Under the pieces are notes generated by a model. That model was not told where the DNA came from. It saw only the letters and a program-made list of their open reading frames with translations, and ran no database searches. DNA of 64,000 nt, taken from Scalesia atractyloides. Lineage: Eukaryota; Streptophyta; Magnoliopsida; Asterales; Asteraceae. The position numbers and the translations under genes were made by a program. The stretch spans positions 58,906,610-58,970,609 of the forward strand of contig CAMTDV010000013.1 of the NCBI GenBank assembly GCA_947069175.1. Reading direction: 5' to 3'. Of the stretch, positions 11,653 through 24,106 are shown piece after piece; positions within the stretch are counted from its first letter, which is position 1; every line of letters begins with the position of its first letter.

Positions 11653-12279
11653 GGGTGTGTAAAAATCTGAATTAACCGACTCGTAACTGGATTAATCGAT
11701 AAAACCGAACTGAAAAATCTGAACTACATGAAAAACCAGTGGCTCGGTTAATTGTTTTTCTATAACCGAAAGTAGCGGGTCAGTTATAATCATCAATGTT
11801 TTCAAACCCGCCATATCTGAACCGAACCACACACATAGTAAAATCTTTGTCGGATTTTTGACTTTTCACTATTTTTTTTAATGCTTGATGTTTTCTATTG
11901 AAAGTTTGTTAAAATGTATGGGCTATATCATGTCGTTTTGTTTGAATTTATGGATTATATCATATCATTTTGTTTGAATATTCGATAATAATCGATATTT
12001 ATATTATAGATTATATGTATTTTAATACTATGTAGTATTCTAATATATTGATATGCATAATAACAATTTATTCTATCTTAACAAAAAAAATTGAGTTATT
12101 TTTCGCTAGGCCTAAATTCGTGATTAATCGACTCATAACCGACGCGCTATAACCTTCAAAAACCGATTAACTAAAACCGTCATAACTGATTGGTTATAAT
12201 TATGGTTATCATTAACTGATATCGTGATTTTGGTTATAATTTTAGGCCAAAATTGATCTAAACCGACTCATACACACCC
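11653..12279. mobile_element. Possible non-autonomous DNA transposon (MITE-like)
   Basis: GGGTGTGTA at 11653 and its reverse complement TACACACCC at 12271-12279 bound a 627-bp AT-rich segment rich in AACCGACTC and ACCGAAC blocks near both ends. Size and ends resemble hAT-type MITEs. No convincing 8-bp target duplication is visible, so the call is tentative. Confidence 0.4.
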
Positions 12280-14084
12280 ATAGATAGAATTTTCGCTGAT
12301 GATAAATCTTGTAATAGTTTCTTCTCTAGATAAATCAAATTAAAGAGTTTTATCTATTTAAGTATAAACTCTTATTGTTTAGGGATTAATGTTAATTGAA
12401 GGAAGACAAGAATTTACGTTGCTACACTACATCTTATTGTTACTTCTTTTACATATACCATTTACCATGATGTACCGAACTCCTTCTGTTACCGCGTGAT
12501 GTGGTAGGAAACATAAAACCAAGACTATGGTTAAGGGATTTTAAAATCATTCAATCTTGTTATTGATGACCATTTGATTCAGTTTTTTCAATTACTTGTC
12601 AAACCAAACCTTTGGCATGGGCTTTGTTTTTTGAACTTGTTAAAAAATGAAACCAACCTAGATAAAAATATTACAACTAAAAGGGATAAAATTATGCCCA
12701 TTTAATGAAAATAATGATTTAATTCTAAATAAGAACATGGATAATGGACATTATAGAGGCATGAAAGGGTTTGAGAACCCCCAACACCGTTCGCCTGGGT
12801 GTTATACATTAAAGGGTCATTTGCTTTGAAATACATAAAATTAAGGTATAAATACATGATTTGGATATATAAATACATGAAATGGTTCGGTTTGGTTCGG
12901 TTAATATGAAATACATGAACTAAAGGTATAAAAGCTATAAATATATGAAAATACTAATGATTCGGTTCGATTCGATTAATTTTGGTTAAACGAGGGTAAA
13001 AAAAATCGATTTAGTTTATTAGTTTCGGCTAATTGGTTTTTAGTTAATTTAGTTTTTGTGTTGATTTGGTTTTGTTTCGTCTGTTTTGATTAACGATCCA
13101 GTTATTGCTCATCTTAGAGGCTATCAAGCACGTACCATATAAATGCTTTTGAATCGAAACAACTATAGTAATATTAAACTCAAATTAAAGAGAATAAAAT
13201 ACCCGTTTTTAAAGTGTATTTTTATAAAAAATAATTATTCACGTACGAAAATGTTATGCATGTTTTTAAAATCAGGGGTAGTAAGTTTTTTTATAAGAAA
13301 CTAAGATGTAACTATTAATTCATATTTATAATTTTTCTAAAAATGTAGAAATTAAAGTGTAATTAAGAGGGGTGGATTATAGTGTAATGGTGTTTTAAAA
13401 ACTAATTTATCGTCATTTTAGGTTGTACTTTTTGTATTAAAGAAAAAAAAAATTCCTAACTTTTGAATATCTTAAAATGTCCTTGTATTCTACATTATCC
13501 ACATTATGTTATAACTAGGTTATTCCCCGTAAACTTCACAGTATTGGATCGTCTAAATTATGCATACAACAAATGTAAAATAAAATACTACCTGAACTTC
13601 TCGGGGTAACAAATTTAATTTATATTAATCTAATTATGTCATTAAATAAAATAAAGAGAAATTTTCATCAGCTATATTGTTTTATAACTTTTTTGTTTAA
13701 CAGTTGTAGTTGAGATAAATTTGAACTTGATTGACAAATTTGTAAAAGAATGTGTAAAATTAATATTTGTTGACAAAGTAAACGACTCCATAATAATATT
13801 TAAAATTAAGTTATAACTATTTACTATAAATACGGCACATTATAAATGTTAAGTTTGACTATTAACATAAATCCATTTACATATTTGTATAAATAATGTT
13901 AAAAGCAAATATCACCAATAAACGCATAACACAAACTATAACAAACATTTTACTGTGTTCAAAAAAATAATAAATCAACGAAAACATTCAAATGCACCAC
14001 AATGTGAAACAAATAACACCATCATGTCTTAAAAAAACACTTCATCAAAAATAAAATATTACAAAAACACACCACTTCTCCATC
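12280..14084. other. AT-rich intergenic sequence, no gene
   Basis: Low-complexity TTCGGTTCGATT-type sequence lies at 12885-13090. The remainder is AT-rich with no coding signal on either strand. Confidence 0.5.
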
Positions 14085-14828
14085 TTTGGAATCAAAAGTT
14101 TGTCAAGTCCATCAGCCTCGGTTTCATCTTTTTCATCTCCAATATAGGGTTTTGTTGAAGACAATTTAGTGAGTCATCTACCATATAGACTTCATGAAGG
14201 TTACGCTTAACTTCACTAGAGGATGATGATTTCTAATTACTTTAAATAGCATTAGATATAGGCATTGAATTGTCTCTGGTATAACACACTTCATCCTACA
14301 AACAAATATATAAACATAGTTTTAAGAATGGTATTCAAAACTATACAAAAACTTGAAAAAACCATTTGACATAACCTTACAAAATCCAGGAGGATTAGAT
14401 TTAAGTTCTGACATATGAGCACCAAATGATTCTGATATGGTTTGAGAATCCCTCCGGAATTGAACACCTACAATATATGAGTAAATTATGAATACAAAAG
14501 ATATTAAAATAGTTTTAGTGACAAAGTTGTAAATAAAATTTATCTCACCTTGTGCTGCTAAAGTTCTTTTGCGAATTTCTTAAGAATCTTATAGGCTTCA
14601 TAATCAAACAGGGTCAAAGTCATAGTACCAATACAATCTTGCACACGAATGGGTATCTTTAATTTGTTTATGTTACAAAGAAAGAATACGTGAAAAATTA
14701 AATTTTGTCATCTAATAAAGTATAAAATGAGTAATTGTAATCAAGGAATTGAGAAAACATCAACGCCTTCACAGTTACAATTGGTATAAATCAAAGCATT
14801 TCTTATCTTCCACATCAGCTGAATCGTC
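14085..14828 (-). pseudogene. RPA70-like OB-fold pseudogene, 3' part (split by copia-2)
   Basis: On the minus strand, exon-like segments are separated by plausible introns. Near 14780-14810 a frame gives TNCNCEGVDVF, resembling the second half of the RPA70 DBD-C zinc finger. The exon at about 14545-14664 encodes IPIRVQDCIGTMTLTLFDYE, a typical RPA OB-fold strand pair, and ends in a GTGAG donor. The next exon (about 14383-14470, acceptor TTGTAG) reads VQFRRDSQTISESFGAHMS. The last (about 14085-14295) contains stops. RPA70 binds single-stranded DNA in replication; plants have many paralogues and Helitrons carry RPA genes, so a Helitron origin is possible. The 5' part lies at 24566-24899. Confidence 0.55.
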
Positions 14829-15289
14829 TGTGAGAGGGGATTTACTCTCCTCTTATAAGCACCGAACTGATTCGACTCAGCTAACAAAGGCGGAATTCAT
14901 TGTTAGTGAGTTGGACAAACAAACAGGAAAGATATGCTGCTTAAACTCCTTGATTCGTGTTAATAAATGTGAAGGTTCCAGACGAGTAAACAATTAGACA
15001 GTGCTTCGCCGTAGTCACACACCAACAACTTTACCACAAAACACTCAAGCTCCACTATTTATAGGTCAACATGACTTGCACAGGAGAGAGGTATGTTTGG
15101 CTCGTGCGAGTGGTGCCTCGTACGAGTGACAATGTGTCACTCGTACGAGCCACTAGCTCACTCGTATGAGCCACTTATAAAACATATAAAACATATATAA
15201 ACATACAATATTTGACATTCTAAGCCCTATAGCCCTATATACATAACCGACATATCCTAGACGTAGGCGATATACATTATGCACCAACA
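14829..15289 (-). mobile_element. 3' LTR of copia-2
   Basis: On the minus strand it begins TGTTGGTGCATAATG and ends CCTCTCACA. Four copies of the ACTCGTACGAG motif (15101-15170) lie upstream of the minus-strand TATA box CTATAAATAG (15055-15064). It is 461 bases against 444 for the 5' LTR. Confidence 0.9.
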
Positions 15290-15290
15290 A

Positions 15291-15300
15291 ACTCCCCCTT
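15291..15300 (-). promoter_or_regulatory. Polypurine tract of copia-2
   Basis: On the minus strand AAGGGGGAGT directly precedes the TGTTGG start of the 3' LTR. Confidence 0.85.
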
Positions 15301-18300
15301 GGATGTTGTCGCAGTCTTGGATAGTCTTCAAAAAAATCTTCAAAGATTTGACAATTAACGTCCAAAGAAACGTTTCGGTGGCCTGTGGGCTCCTCAGAAG
15401 ATATCGGCGTTTAGTCTTTAGGAGGAGGCTGATTATACGTGTTGCCAAACCAAAAGCTCCTTAGCGATGCAATTCGTTTTTGTTCTGCAATCCTTTCTGC
15501 ATTCTTCTCTTTCTCCCGCTACTCTATCTCTTCTAGCTTCCTCCGAGAAGCGTTCCATGCTGTTCCTAAATGTATGTCATTAGAAAAACAAACATTAACA
15601 ATCTTCTGGAACTGGAGAGCCTGTTCTTTGTCTTTCTCCTCAAAACTGATTTTGCTGTAAAATAAACATTCAATATCCTTCTTAGAACAATTGACTAGCC
15701 ACATAGGGTCTAGTACTCAAATGTCGCGCCATAGACCATATATGCGTTTGTGTGCTATTATGGCTTCGGATAATTCTTCAGTTATCTTCCAAGAATCTTC
15801 ATCTGGATGAACACAAATAACAGCTTCACCAGTACTAGAATCATAGTGCCTCCATTTGAAGATCTTGAAGAAATCCTGCTACATCTTTATCAGAGGCATA
15901 TTCTTCATCACTTTCGGCCTCTTCACAATCAATGTCACATCTTTTTCTTTTGTAATAGGATCGATCTTTGTGATTCTCTTGGGCATATGTGGCTTCTAGT
16001 GTCTAAAGTCGTGAGTAGCTTCCAGCTTTATTAATTTCCATAGCCGTTGGTCGTGAAATTTCATCTTCAGATTTATCATCTTTGTCTGCACCAGTTCAGT
16101 AATGTCCCAGAATGGCAGGGTCTTAATATCGCTTAAGTATCGAAGTACTGGAGCCCATACTCTCGTTTAATCGCATAGACGTCAAGCTCTTCGATCCAAC
16201 CCCAACTTATGATATCCCCTAGAGAAATGTTAGCATCACGTGTGAAGAATGCTAGGGGACGTTTGAATTTATGCTCTGCTGTAAGTCTTTAAACCATCGT
16301 TTCCTCATTTCTCAATTTCTTCCTTTGATAAACTTTGAGGAAGTGTTCCTTGTTTTACAGCTTCTTCAACTTTACGTTTTCAGTAAATCATCATTCTCAG
16401 CTGCAAACATCTCAGTGAAAGTTGGGGAGTCGTCGTACCCTCTTCGAAAATATTTGCATTATTGTCATCAGAAGCATCCTCCACGACAACCTTGTCATAA
16501 TCATGTACGTCAGAAAAATGTTCGAAGACACAATTCTCAGGTTGAAAAGCATTGATATCATTTAGCTCATCTTAGAAATCGAATTCAAATGTGTCTTTGT
16601 CCACGCCTAACATGTTCGCAATTTCTTCCTTTGTGTAGTTGTGTACAAATTCTCCCTCCTCCACATCATGCTCTAGATAAAAAATCTTCAGTTTTTGCAC
16701 GGCAGGAACAGTTGACATGTCGGTCACCGTGAAGATTCCTGCCTGCTTAGCATCCTTAGAGCTTTCAAACGCCTTTCCTTGTTCTTTGTCTCCTTCCACT
16801 TGATTGGCGGAATCATCCAAGTACATAGAAAAAATCGACATCTTCATTCAAACTCGATTCTGTTACGAGGATTGCCAAACCACCTATATCATTATCATCA
16901 TCACCATCATTATCATCATCAGACTTTTCGCTAAATATATCATCGGTATCGTCCAAGTCTTCATTATCCTCCTCAAGATTCTCATCAAATGCGTCTATCT
17001 CTTCTTCAATTTCTTTCTCCAGCTTTCTCTTACTTAACCATTCTTGATGTTTAGCAGATAGATTCGTCATGTCAATGTCAACATCCTTTGGCTTTCCGAT
17101 CAATATAAACTTCTTCGTATCCGCATACACCACTACCTCAGAATATGCTGACACAGATTCAACTTCTGTCGCAGCTTTAACAATCACAGGTTCTTCACCA
17201 ACCTTCTCTTTACCCTTGACCTGAGCGTCTGAAAGTTCTTTGGCAATACGTTCTCGCTTGGCAACTCTCTGTCGGGTCTCTTCCTTCTCAATCTCGTCAA
17301 TCTCAGCGGCCAGGTTAATTCCAAGCTTCTTTGTAAGGAGTTTCTCGAACAAGTTCATCTTCCTTTGATTTCTAAGTCGTTCTACATCGTATTCACCATT
17401 TGTTTCCTCAGTCGTTCATTTTCGGAAATGATGTTTGCCAAGATAGCCTCAAGATGTTGTTTATCTTCTTTAAGCCCTTTAATCTGCTCTAGTAACTCAG
17501 CGATTTTGACAGTGTTCAGCATCACTTGATTTTCTAACTCTTCAATTCATGTATCATTGAACATGTCAGCTGAGAATTCTTCCCCCCTGGAATATCTCCA
17601 AAATCGAAGTCAAGCTGATCTTCTAATTTGGATCTTGTTGAGAACTGGGGTTGAGATTGAGTAGGTTAAGGTTGAGGGCATTGGTTGTGGAGGTGGTGAT
17701 GGTGGTGGTTGTGGAGTTGGTTATGGAGGTGGTGATTGTGGTGGTTTGCTGAATCAGCTTTCCTTTGCACCTTTATCTTAACCTAGATGATGGAGAGTCG
17801 GTACTTCTTGTTGCTTGCATCTTTAAACATTTTGATGGCCTCTTTGATGATTTGCGTATAGGGGTGTCAATGTCGGAATCTGAAGGCACATATGTAATAT
17901 CATCTTCCTCTGTCGCTTTCCGTCTCCTCTCCTCAGCTTTACGCTTTTCTTCAGCCAATCTTTCTAGCTCCTTTTCTTTGGCTCTCTCTTCCTCGTCGGC
18001 TATCCTATCATCTTCATCGGTGCTTGAGGAGGATGCCTCATCAACTATACCTTCATTATCACCAAAAGCTTGTCTTTCAATATCATCAGCCATTGCCTCA
18101 ACATTTTCTTTATCTCCGGCTCATCAACCAATCCTGTGCTGGCAGATGCACGTTTCTTCTTTTGAGGAGTAGAGGAGGAAAATGTAGCTATCTACTTTCG
18201 TTTCGCCCCCTTTCCCCCTTTCTTATCCTCCTTCGTAAACCATACACTTTGTTTCGCAACAAAACCATCTAGAGCTTCTAACTCATCAGCTTCATCACCG

Positions 18301-19106
18301 CTATCATCTTTTTGCCACTTCCCCCTATGCGGCGCCAAATAATCTTTATCCGTGATAGCCCCAAAAATAGGCTTGGCGTTGGGAAAGGCTTTCAAGTGTA
18401 GATTCATCTTCTTTAACGTCGATACATCCATATGTTCAAGCCTCAAAATATCATCTTTCTTTTTCTTCATCAAGTTAGGATGTAAATGATCGAGCAGCAT
18501 CTGTACGAATCACGGGTACTAAAGAAACTTTTACGCTGTATGTTCTGTACCATCTGCAAGAAGATAAGTCCGAAAAGTTGTAAGGCAGATTGAGAATTAG
18601 TGTTTTTATTATCAATATCTGATAGTCTACGAGATTATGAAATCCACCCTTTCTGTGGCTAAGGGCATGTATAATGCAGTGAGCGATGTAACGAAAGGGA
18701 GCACTGAGATTTCCTTTCTTGAAAGGTGCGGCATTAACGAATCCAGTGTAGCCCATCCTATAAAAACACCCTTTGACCATATATTATGGGTAACCGGTCG
18801 GGTCTTTCTTCACTGTCATTAAACTTCAACACTGTACGAATAAGACCTTCTGTAATCTTGACCTCAATATCTTTGTTGTTGGTGCACACATAAGACAAAA
18901 TAACATTCTCTTCCTCATTATATTCGGCCACAATCCAAAAATACTCGACGTGAGATCGATATACAATATGTCTATCAGTAAGGGCTTTGGTAATCGGAAG
19001 TCGGCTCAAAAACCTCTAACACATCTCTGTATGTAGCTATCTCTGGAATAGTCTTATCCAAAAGACAACAAACGTTGTGGAACGGTGAGAATGTAGACTT
19101 CTTGAT
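15301..19106 (-). pseudogene. Copia-2 3' ORF (aORF-2), env-position protein of unknown function
   Basis: This is related to aORF-1. Both begin just after an acceptor AG and share an FHN block. Here it is followed by ALTDRHIVYRSHVEYFW, ITEGLIRTVLKFND, RMGYTGF, a HCIIHALSHRKGGF block and NLPYNFS, matching the aORF-1 N-terminal domain in order. The middle is highly charged, with Ser-rich and Lys/Glu-rich coiled-coil segments (about 17773-18093 and 16813-17358) and an Asp/Glu-rich stretch near 16950. The C-terminal part has FKWRHYDSSTGEAVICVHPD, comparable to the Tyr/Trp-rich C-terminal domain of aORF-1. Several frameshifts and stops break it. No catalytic motif is seen. It ends next to the PPT. 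Confidence 0.7.
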
Positions 19107-19655
19107 CTGCAAACACAAAGATTACACATACTTAGAAAAACTTCAAGATTTTCAACATTAACATACTTGTACGAGTCACCTATCATACGAGTTAGTTATA
19201 AAGACAAAATATATAAGTCTGAATCAAAACCCACTCGTACAAGCCACTTCTTCGTACGAGTTGAAATTCATACTTAACAATTTTAAGGATTTTGAGCAGA
19301 TTTACTCGTACAGTGGTGCTTCGTACGAGTCACAAGGAGATTTAAACGTTTAAGACCATACTCGTACGAACAATAACTCGTATGAGTGAATATGATAATC
19401 AGTCATTTGAAACCCTTGCTCGTACGAGTTATGATTCGTACGAGTTGCGAATCGCACCAAATAACACCTTATTAAACCAAACATAAAACGTTTAGATTTT
19501 AACAAATTAAAGGTCGATTTAGAGGTTAAAAAGGCCGATTATTACAAATCTGAGATTAGTTTTATATTTTACCTGTCCGATTATCCTAAATCTATGTTTT
19601 ATGTCCTTTTTAGTCCAATTTCAGCATTATAACGGCTTAAAACAAGCATTAGTAC
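19107..19655 (-). other. Putative 5' UTR intron of aORF-2
   Basis: On the minus strand the donor is AAAG/GTACTA (exon end 19656) and the acceptor TTTGCAG/ATC (19107). The 549-base interval is AT-rich and holds about ten ACTCGTACGAGT-type palindromes (19166-19460). Splice sites were chosen by eye. Confidence 0.5.
19166..19460. repeat. ACTCGTACGAGT palindrome cluster in the aORF-2 intron
   Basis: Roughly ten exact or near copies of the self-complementary 12-mer or its halves. The same motif occurs in both LTRs, the leader and the internal promoter of this element. Confidence 0.85.
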
Positions 19656-19804
19656 CTTTCCCATCGAGAGAGGTGTGCCAATCAACCTCCCCAAAGTATA
19701 GATACATAAAGATGATCAAGAAAGTGAGTAGAAAGAACTGAATTGCACAGAGTACACTTTCAGTCGCACAGAGTCAATAGTGTGACTCGCGCAGATGAGA
19801 CTTC

Positions 19805-19812
19805 CTTTTATA
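19805..19812 (-). promoter_or_regulatory. Internal promoter of copia-2 (TATA box)
   Basis: On the minus strand GGGTATAAAAGG is followed by a leader-like stretch ending at a donor at 19656. Four palindromes lie immediately upstream (19826-19915). The layout copies that of the LTR promoter. Confidence 0.6.
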
Positions 19813-19825
19813 CCCTATCAACATC

Positions 19826-19915
19826 GTTCGTACGAGTGACGCCTCGCACGAAATGAGTCTTTTGTCACTCGTACGAGTCAGTATGTCACTCGGACGAGTT
19901 AGTTCCTTGTACTTT
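19826..19915. repeat. ACTCGTACGAGT cluster upstream of the internal TATA box
   Basis: Four copies, including ACTCGTACGAGT at about 19877-19888 and variants with one change, end about 15 bases from the TATA box on the minus strand. Confidence 0.85.
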
Positions 19916-21262
19916 GATTTTCTTTTTAAATTTTTGTGAAATTTATCTGTTTTTATAACCCCTCAGTTAACCGAGTCCAAGTTAATGACCCTAGTTAACT
20001 GATTTGTCTACCAAGTCTAAGTTAATGACTTTGGTTGACCATCGTTTGACCAAAACAGATTTATTCCAAATTTAAAGTTTCAAATTAATGAACTTTTTGA
20101 CATTTCAGAATATTTTCTTTTCTGATTAGCTCCCAGCCCATGATCTTCAGCTCTCCTCCAGTAACCGTGGCTTTGTCTTGGACTAATGGTGTTTTCATCA
20201 TTGGTAGACTAAAAACTAAGATAGATTGCTAAACGTAAATTGAAAATCTTTTGGACTTTTCTGAAAAGAAAGAACAAGAAAATAAAGATGTATTTACATA
20301 CATATTTTTGTGAGTTTTTGTTAGAGGATCACATCGGATATTTAGACAAATCATCAGTACCGTTGATCTTGGTAATAACTTTAAGGTCTTAAACAGATTT
20401 AACCTATACTTATCCACTTAAACCTCTACACGTTTCTCAATTGTTTCAAGATATGTTGGTAATTTTAGGGAACATGAAGTAATTGTGTTCCTATCTCAGA
20501 ATATAAACCCGCATCGAGATTCCCAGATTTTTCATCTCACATGTGAATATATCTAACTGATATCTGTAAATGAGGTGAATTGAATTGCGAGACCTTGAAA
20601 GCTTAGGTTAGCATTTCCATATAGAGAAAAAGATGAAGGCTCGACTTTAGGTGGGGTTCCATTTAGAAATCTTTTGAACTGAAGATGTCATAAATTTTTA
20701 TGACATACTCGTTTTCTTGTGCAGCTTTTGGAAGTGAATAACGCGTAAAGTATTATACAAGTTCTAGGTCATTGCCGACGCAAAATCAGAAGAACTCGGA
20801 TAATACCCCAGATATCAACTAAATATAAAGACCTAGTATCACAGAATCTGGCATTCTCTCAAACAAAATTTCGGAGTACTAAGTCCATATATCTGAGAGA
20901 TGTTGACCCACAAATTACTCATTTTTTCTTTTAGGTTTATATCTTGAAGAACAATTTACTGAACGTGTGAAGCCGATTGGCACATCATCAGTAAGACTTG
21001 TTTAAACATTCCATATCTTTAGCATACTATGAACTTTTCTGACGTAATCACCTTTTTTCACAAAAACTCTTTTTGTCCTTTGTAATGTTTTAGAATTTTC
21101 CACAAATTTTCTCCCCTAAAATCAAAAACATATTTTTGGGTTTTGTTTTAACGAAAAAAGAAAAATATGTACAGAAAAACATATGTCATACCGATGAGAA
21201 TCATGTCAAGTCCTCGTAATCCTCAAATTCAACCTCATTTCTCACCCATGATGTCAGATTAT
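19916..21262. other. Spacer between RNase H tail and internal promoter, no gene
   Basis: I see no coding similarity here. It is non-coding sequence of copia-2, between the pol stop and the 3' ORF transcription unit. Confidence 0.5.
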
Positions 21263-21474
21263 TTAACCATTTAATTGCAAAAGATTTTTAAATCTTGATC
21301 TATCAAAAGCTTTGGTATCAAAATCTGCTTTTTGGTCATCAGTGTGGATTTTTTCAATTCTAACCAACTTTTTCTCGTAGCAATCACGGATAAAGTGGTG
21401 TCGAATTTCTATATGTTGCGTGAGTGTTGAATAGGGTTTTTAGTGATATCAATAGTTGCCTTGTTATCTACGGA
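21263..21474 (-). pseudogene. Copia-2 RNase H C-terminal tail
   Basis: On the minus strand the reading VDNKATIDITKNPIQHS, then after a frameshift IEIRHHFIRDCYEKKLV and TKAFDRSRF, is the C-terminal end of copia RNase H, ending at a TAA at 21263-21265. RT and the rest of RNase H are absent. It abuts the protease fragment, marking a deletion junction near 21472. Confidence 0.85.
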
Positions 21475-21591
21475 TAGCTTTTACGTCATATAACAACGCA
21501 AGCATCCCAGTCATGTGTCGGGAAGCTCCACTGCCCATAATCAATTTTGACATGATTGATCTCGAGAGCCCTGCACACATGTGGAAGAAAT
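21475..21591 (-). pseudogene. Copia-2 protease fragment
   Basis: The reading contains MGSGASRHMTG followed by LLYDVK, the copia aspartic protease active-site block (usually DSGASRHMTG), here with the catalytic Asp replaced by Gly. Only the active-site region is left before the deletion into RNase H. Confidence 0.8.
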
Positions 21592-23520
21592 CATTTAAAT
21601 AGAGAAACCCAAGCCTGCTTGGTCTTGGGTGGGTTTGGAATATCAAACTTTGGAACTTTGATTTTGACATTTTGTTTGAATTCTGTTTTAGGTGGAATAG
21701 GTGTGTTCATTTCTACTGAAGATGGTTTGACTTTTGCTACCCAAATTTGTGTTTTTAGAATTGCCTTTTTACAATAGAATTTTGAATCCTTTTGACAATT
21801 TTTGGTAGAAGTTTCACCAATTTCAAATTTTGAATTAAGTTGAATCATTGATGTCACTTTTCTATTGGATTCATTATTTCTTCTCAAAATTTGTTTTGGT
21901 ACAAACTTGGGTTCTTTTTGCTTCACAACTGTTGTAGAGCTGATTGAGTTGAAAACAGATTTTGGATTTCTTTGAGAACATTGTTGTGCAATATGCCCGA
22001 CATAGTTACATTTGTAGCACGTCCTGCTGTCTTTTCTAACAGAGGAATCCAAATCCTATTTTTTACTCTCCTTTTCCTTCTTAAATTCATCATTGGACTG
22101 TTTACCAATGATCTCTTTTTCTTTTTTAGTGGTTGTCCCATATGCAAAATCAATTTTCTCTAGCAAAGTTTAACTTTTGAAACTTGTTGTTGTTCTTTCT
22201 TTGCTTTTGAAAACCCAACCCTGCTCTCTTGTTTTCAGGATAGTCTCCGTCCCTTTGAGTGATGGGCTTTGTAAACACATTTTGATTTAGAATAAAATGA
22301 TGCATCTCGTTTTTCTAAATCAGAATGACTGACCTCAACAAGTTTGAACAACTTATCAACTCGATTTAGATTAACATTCTGAATCGGAAAATCCTCATCG
22401 GAATATAGTTTATCAAATCCGTGCATTTTGTATACGATGACGTTTGGATCATTATTTAAACTATTTTCTGATGATTAAATATCCAATTCGGATTTGTCTA
22501 ACTCATTCCCCAGAACATTTTCAACCACAGTTTTAACTACTTCAGACTCACATTCTTTTTCTGGTTTGGTGTATGTTACATCAATGTTCCCAGGCAGGTC
22601 GTTTGTCTTTTCAGTTTTCAATTTTAAATTGAGCACCTTTTCCACCCCCGATGTTTTTTTACTTGCATAACATTCCATAAGGGTGGTGGAACACGATCGT
22701 AACTTACACCTTTGTGCTCATCATTTTTAGTATCTTCCTTGCTTTCAATTTTAGGAAGAATGTGATCAATGACGTATGAACTTGTAGAATAACTGATTAA
22801 TAACTTGTTAACCCGTTCTATTTCGATTTTCATTTTTTCAAGTTCACTTTTTAGCTCGGCAGTTGTGTTTAATGAATATTAATGGCCATTTGGTTGTCCA
22901 TTACAGTCGCCTTGAGCATCGAAAGGGTCATGTCATTTTCTTTTATCACTTGTCCAAATTGTTTAATTGTTTTGCTTAATTTGTGATAAGCTTCTTTTTG
23001 TTGAGTTATAACCACATGACAAATTATTTGTATGACATTTCAGTTCTTTATATCTTGTTTCTTTTTCGATACACTCAATTCATGGCTCTTTGCACTTCAT
23101 GCAAGGTGTTTCTTTTACAGTCTCATTTACTGACACGTTTACCGATTTCACTTTAGCTTCCTGAGCTTCCTCACTAACTACCTCATTAATGTTAGCCATT
23201 AGAGCTTTGTCAGCAATATCAGTCTAATGCTCTAGAGTCAACTCTTTGGTCATATCAATCATCTCTTCGATTTCAGGCTTTTTCTCTTCTTCACAAGATG
23301 GTCGATAGCTGGAGTCAAACTAACCTGCAAAAGTTTTAAGAATGTCATCAGGCAAAAGATGTTTAAATGCACTATTTAAAAGTTTTTCTTCCTCTGATGA
23401 CGTGTTGTAATATTCTTCAGGAGCTTCTTCAAAGGATGCCTCAGCATATTCGTCAGCATTCTCAGGCTCTTCAAAAATTTCAGCATATCCTTCCATTTTA
23501 TCTACATGTTTCAGAAACAC
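21592..23520 (-). pseudogene. Copia-2 gag (nucleocapsid) remnant
   Basis: On the minus strand several frames carry an acidic N-terminal segment (23320-23520), a coiled-coil-like region and a YDRVPPPLWN block (near 22680-22710), then the zinc knuckle CYKCNYVGHIAQQC (CX2CX4HX4C, about 21980-22020) with a basic tail. Gag packages element RNA into particles. Multiple stops and frame changes make it non-functional. The start is approximate. Confidence 0.75.
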
Positions 23521-23582
23521 AAACTTTGGAAAAAAACTTATTAGATTGACAAAAATACAAAATTTAAGAAAACTTCTTAAAA

Positions 23583-23860
23583 TGTTATTCGTGCGAATGA
23601 CCAGCTACTCGTGCGAATCAGATGATTTGTGTGAGCGGGATATTCGTGTGATTATGTGGCTTGTGCAATCATGATATTCGTGCGAGCGAGATAGTGATTC
23701 GTGCGAGTGAGTTTTTCGTGCGAATCACTCACTCGTGCGAGTAACAGTTTTTAAAAACTTGCAAATTTTAAGAAAGCTTGTTTTCTTGCTCGTACATATG
23801 GCTAATTCGTAGGGATGGCCGTTCGTACGGGTTGTCTCTCTACTCGTACGGGTTATCTCA
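23583..23860. repeat. Palindrome cluster in the copia-2 5' leader
   Basis: About ten copies of ATTCGTGCGAAT/ACTCGTGCGAGT-type palindromes, shading into CGTACGGG variants at 23770-23855, lie between the PBS and gag. This is the same motif family as in the LTR, with CGTGCG frequently replacing CGTACG. Confidence 0.8.
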
Positions 23861-24106
23861 GGTCACCAAATGAATGGTTTCTGTAATTTTCGACATGATT
23901 TAGTTTGATTTTAGATCTGAAAGTTTCAGGGATTTGTTTGATTTTAACGTGATATACTAAAATCCTAGTCCAATCGTCTAGATCTGAGATCTGTATGAGA
24001 AAGAGTAGATGTAGAAAAACTTCAATGGTTGAATCTGGATCTGCAACTATTGAAACTTGTTGGTTGTCTGCTGAAACTTGATGTTTGTCCTCAAATCAGG
24101 CCTCAA

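Noticed and set aside
16804..18272. Plus-strand open frames opposite aORF-2 (Ser-rich and His/Leu-rich)
   Set aside because: They are antisense shadows of the acidic and coiled-coil coding sequence on the minus strand.
23583..23860. CRISPR-like repeat array
   Set aside because: Spacing is irregular, the repeat is a short palindrome with many variants, and this is plant retroelement leader sequence.
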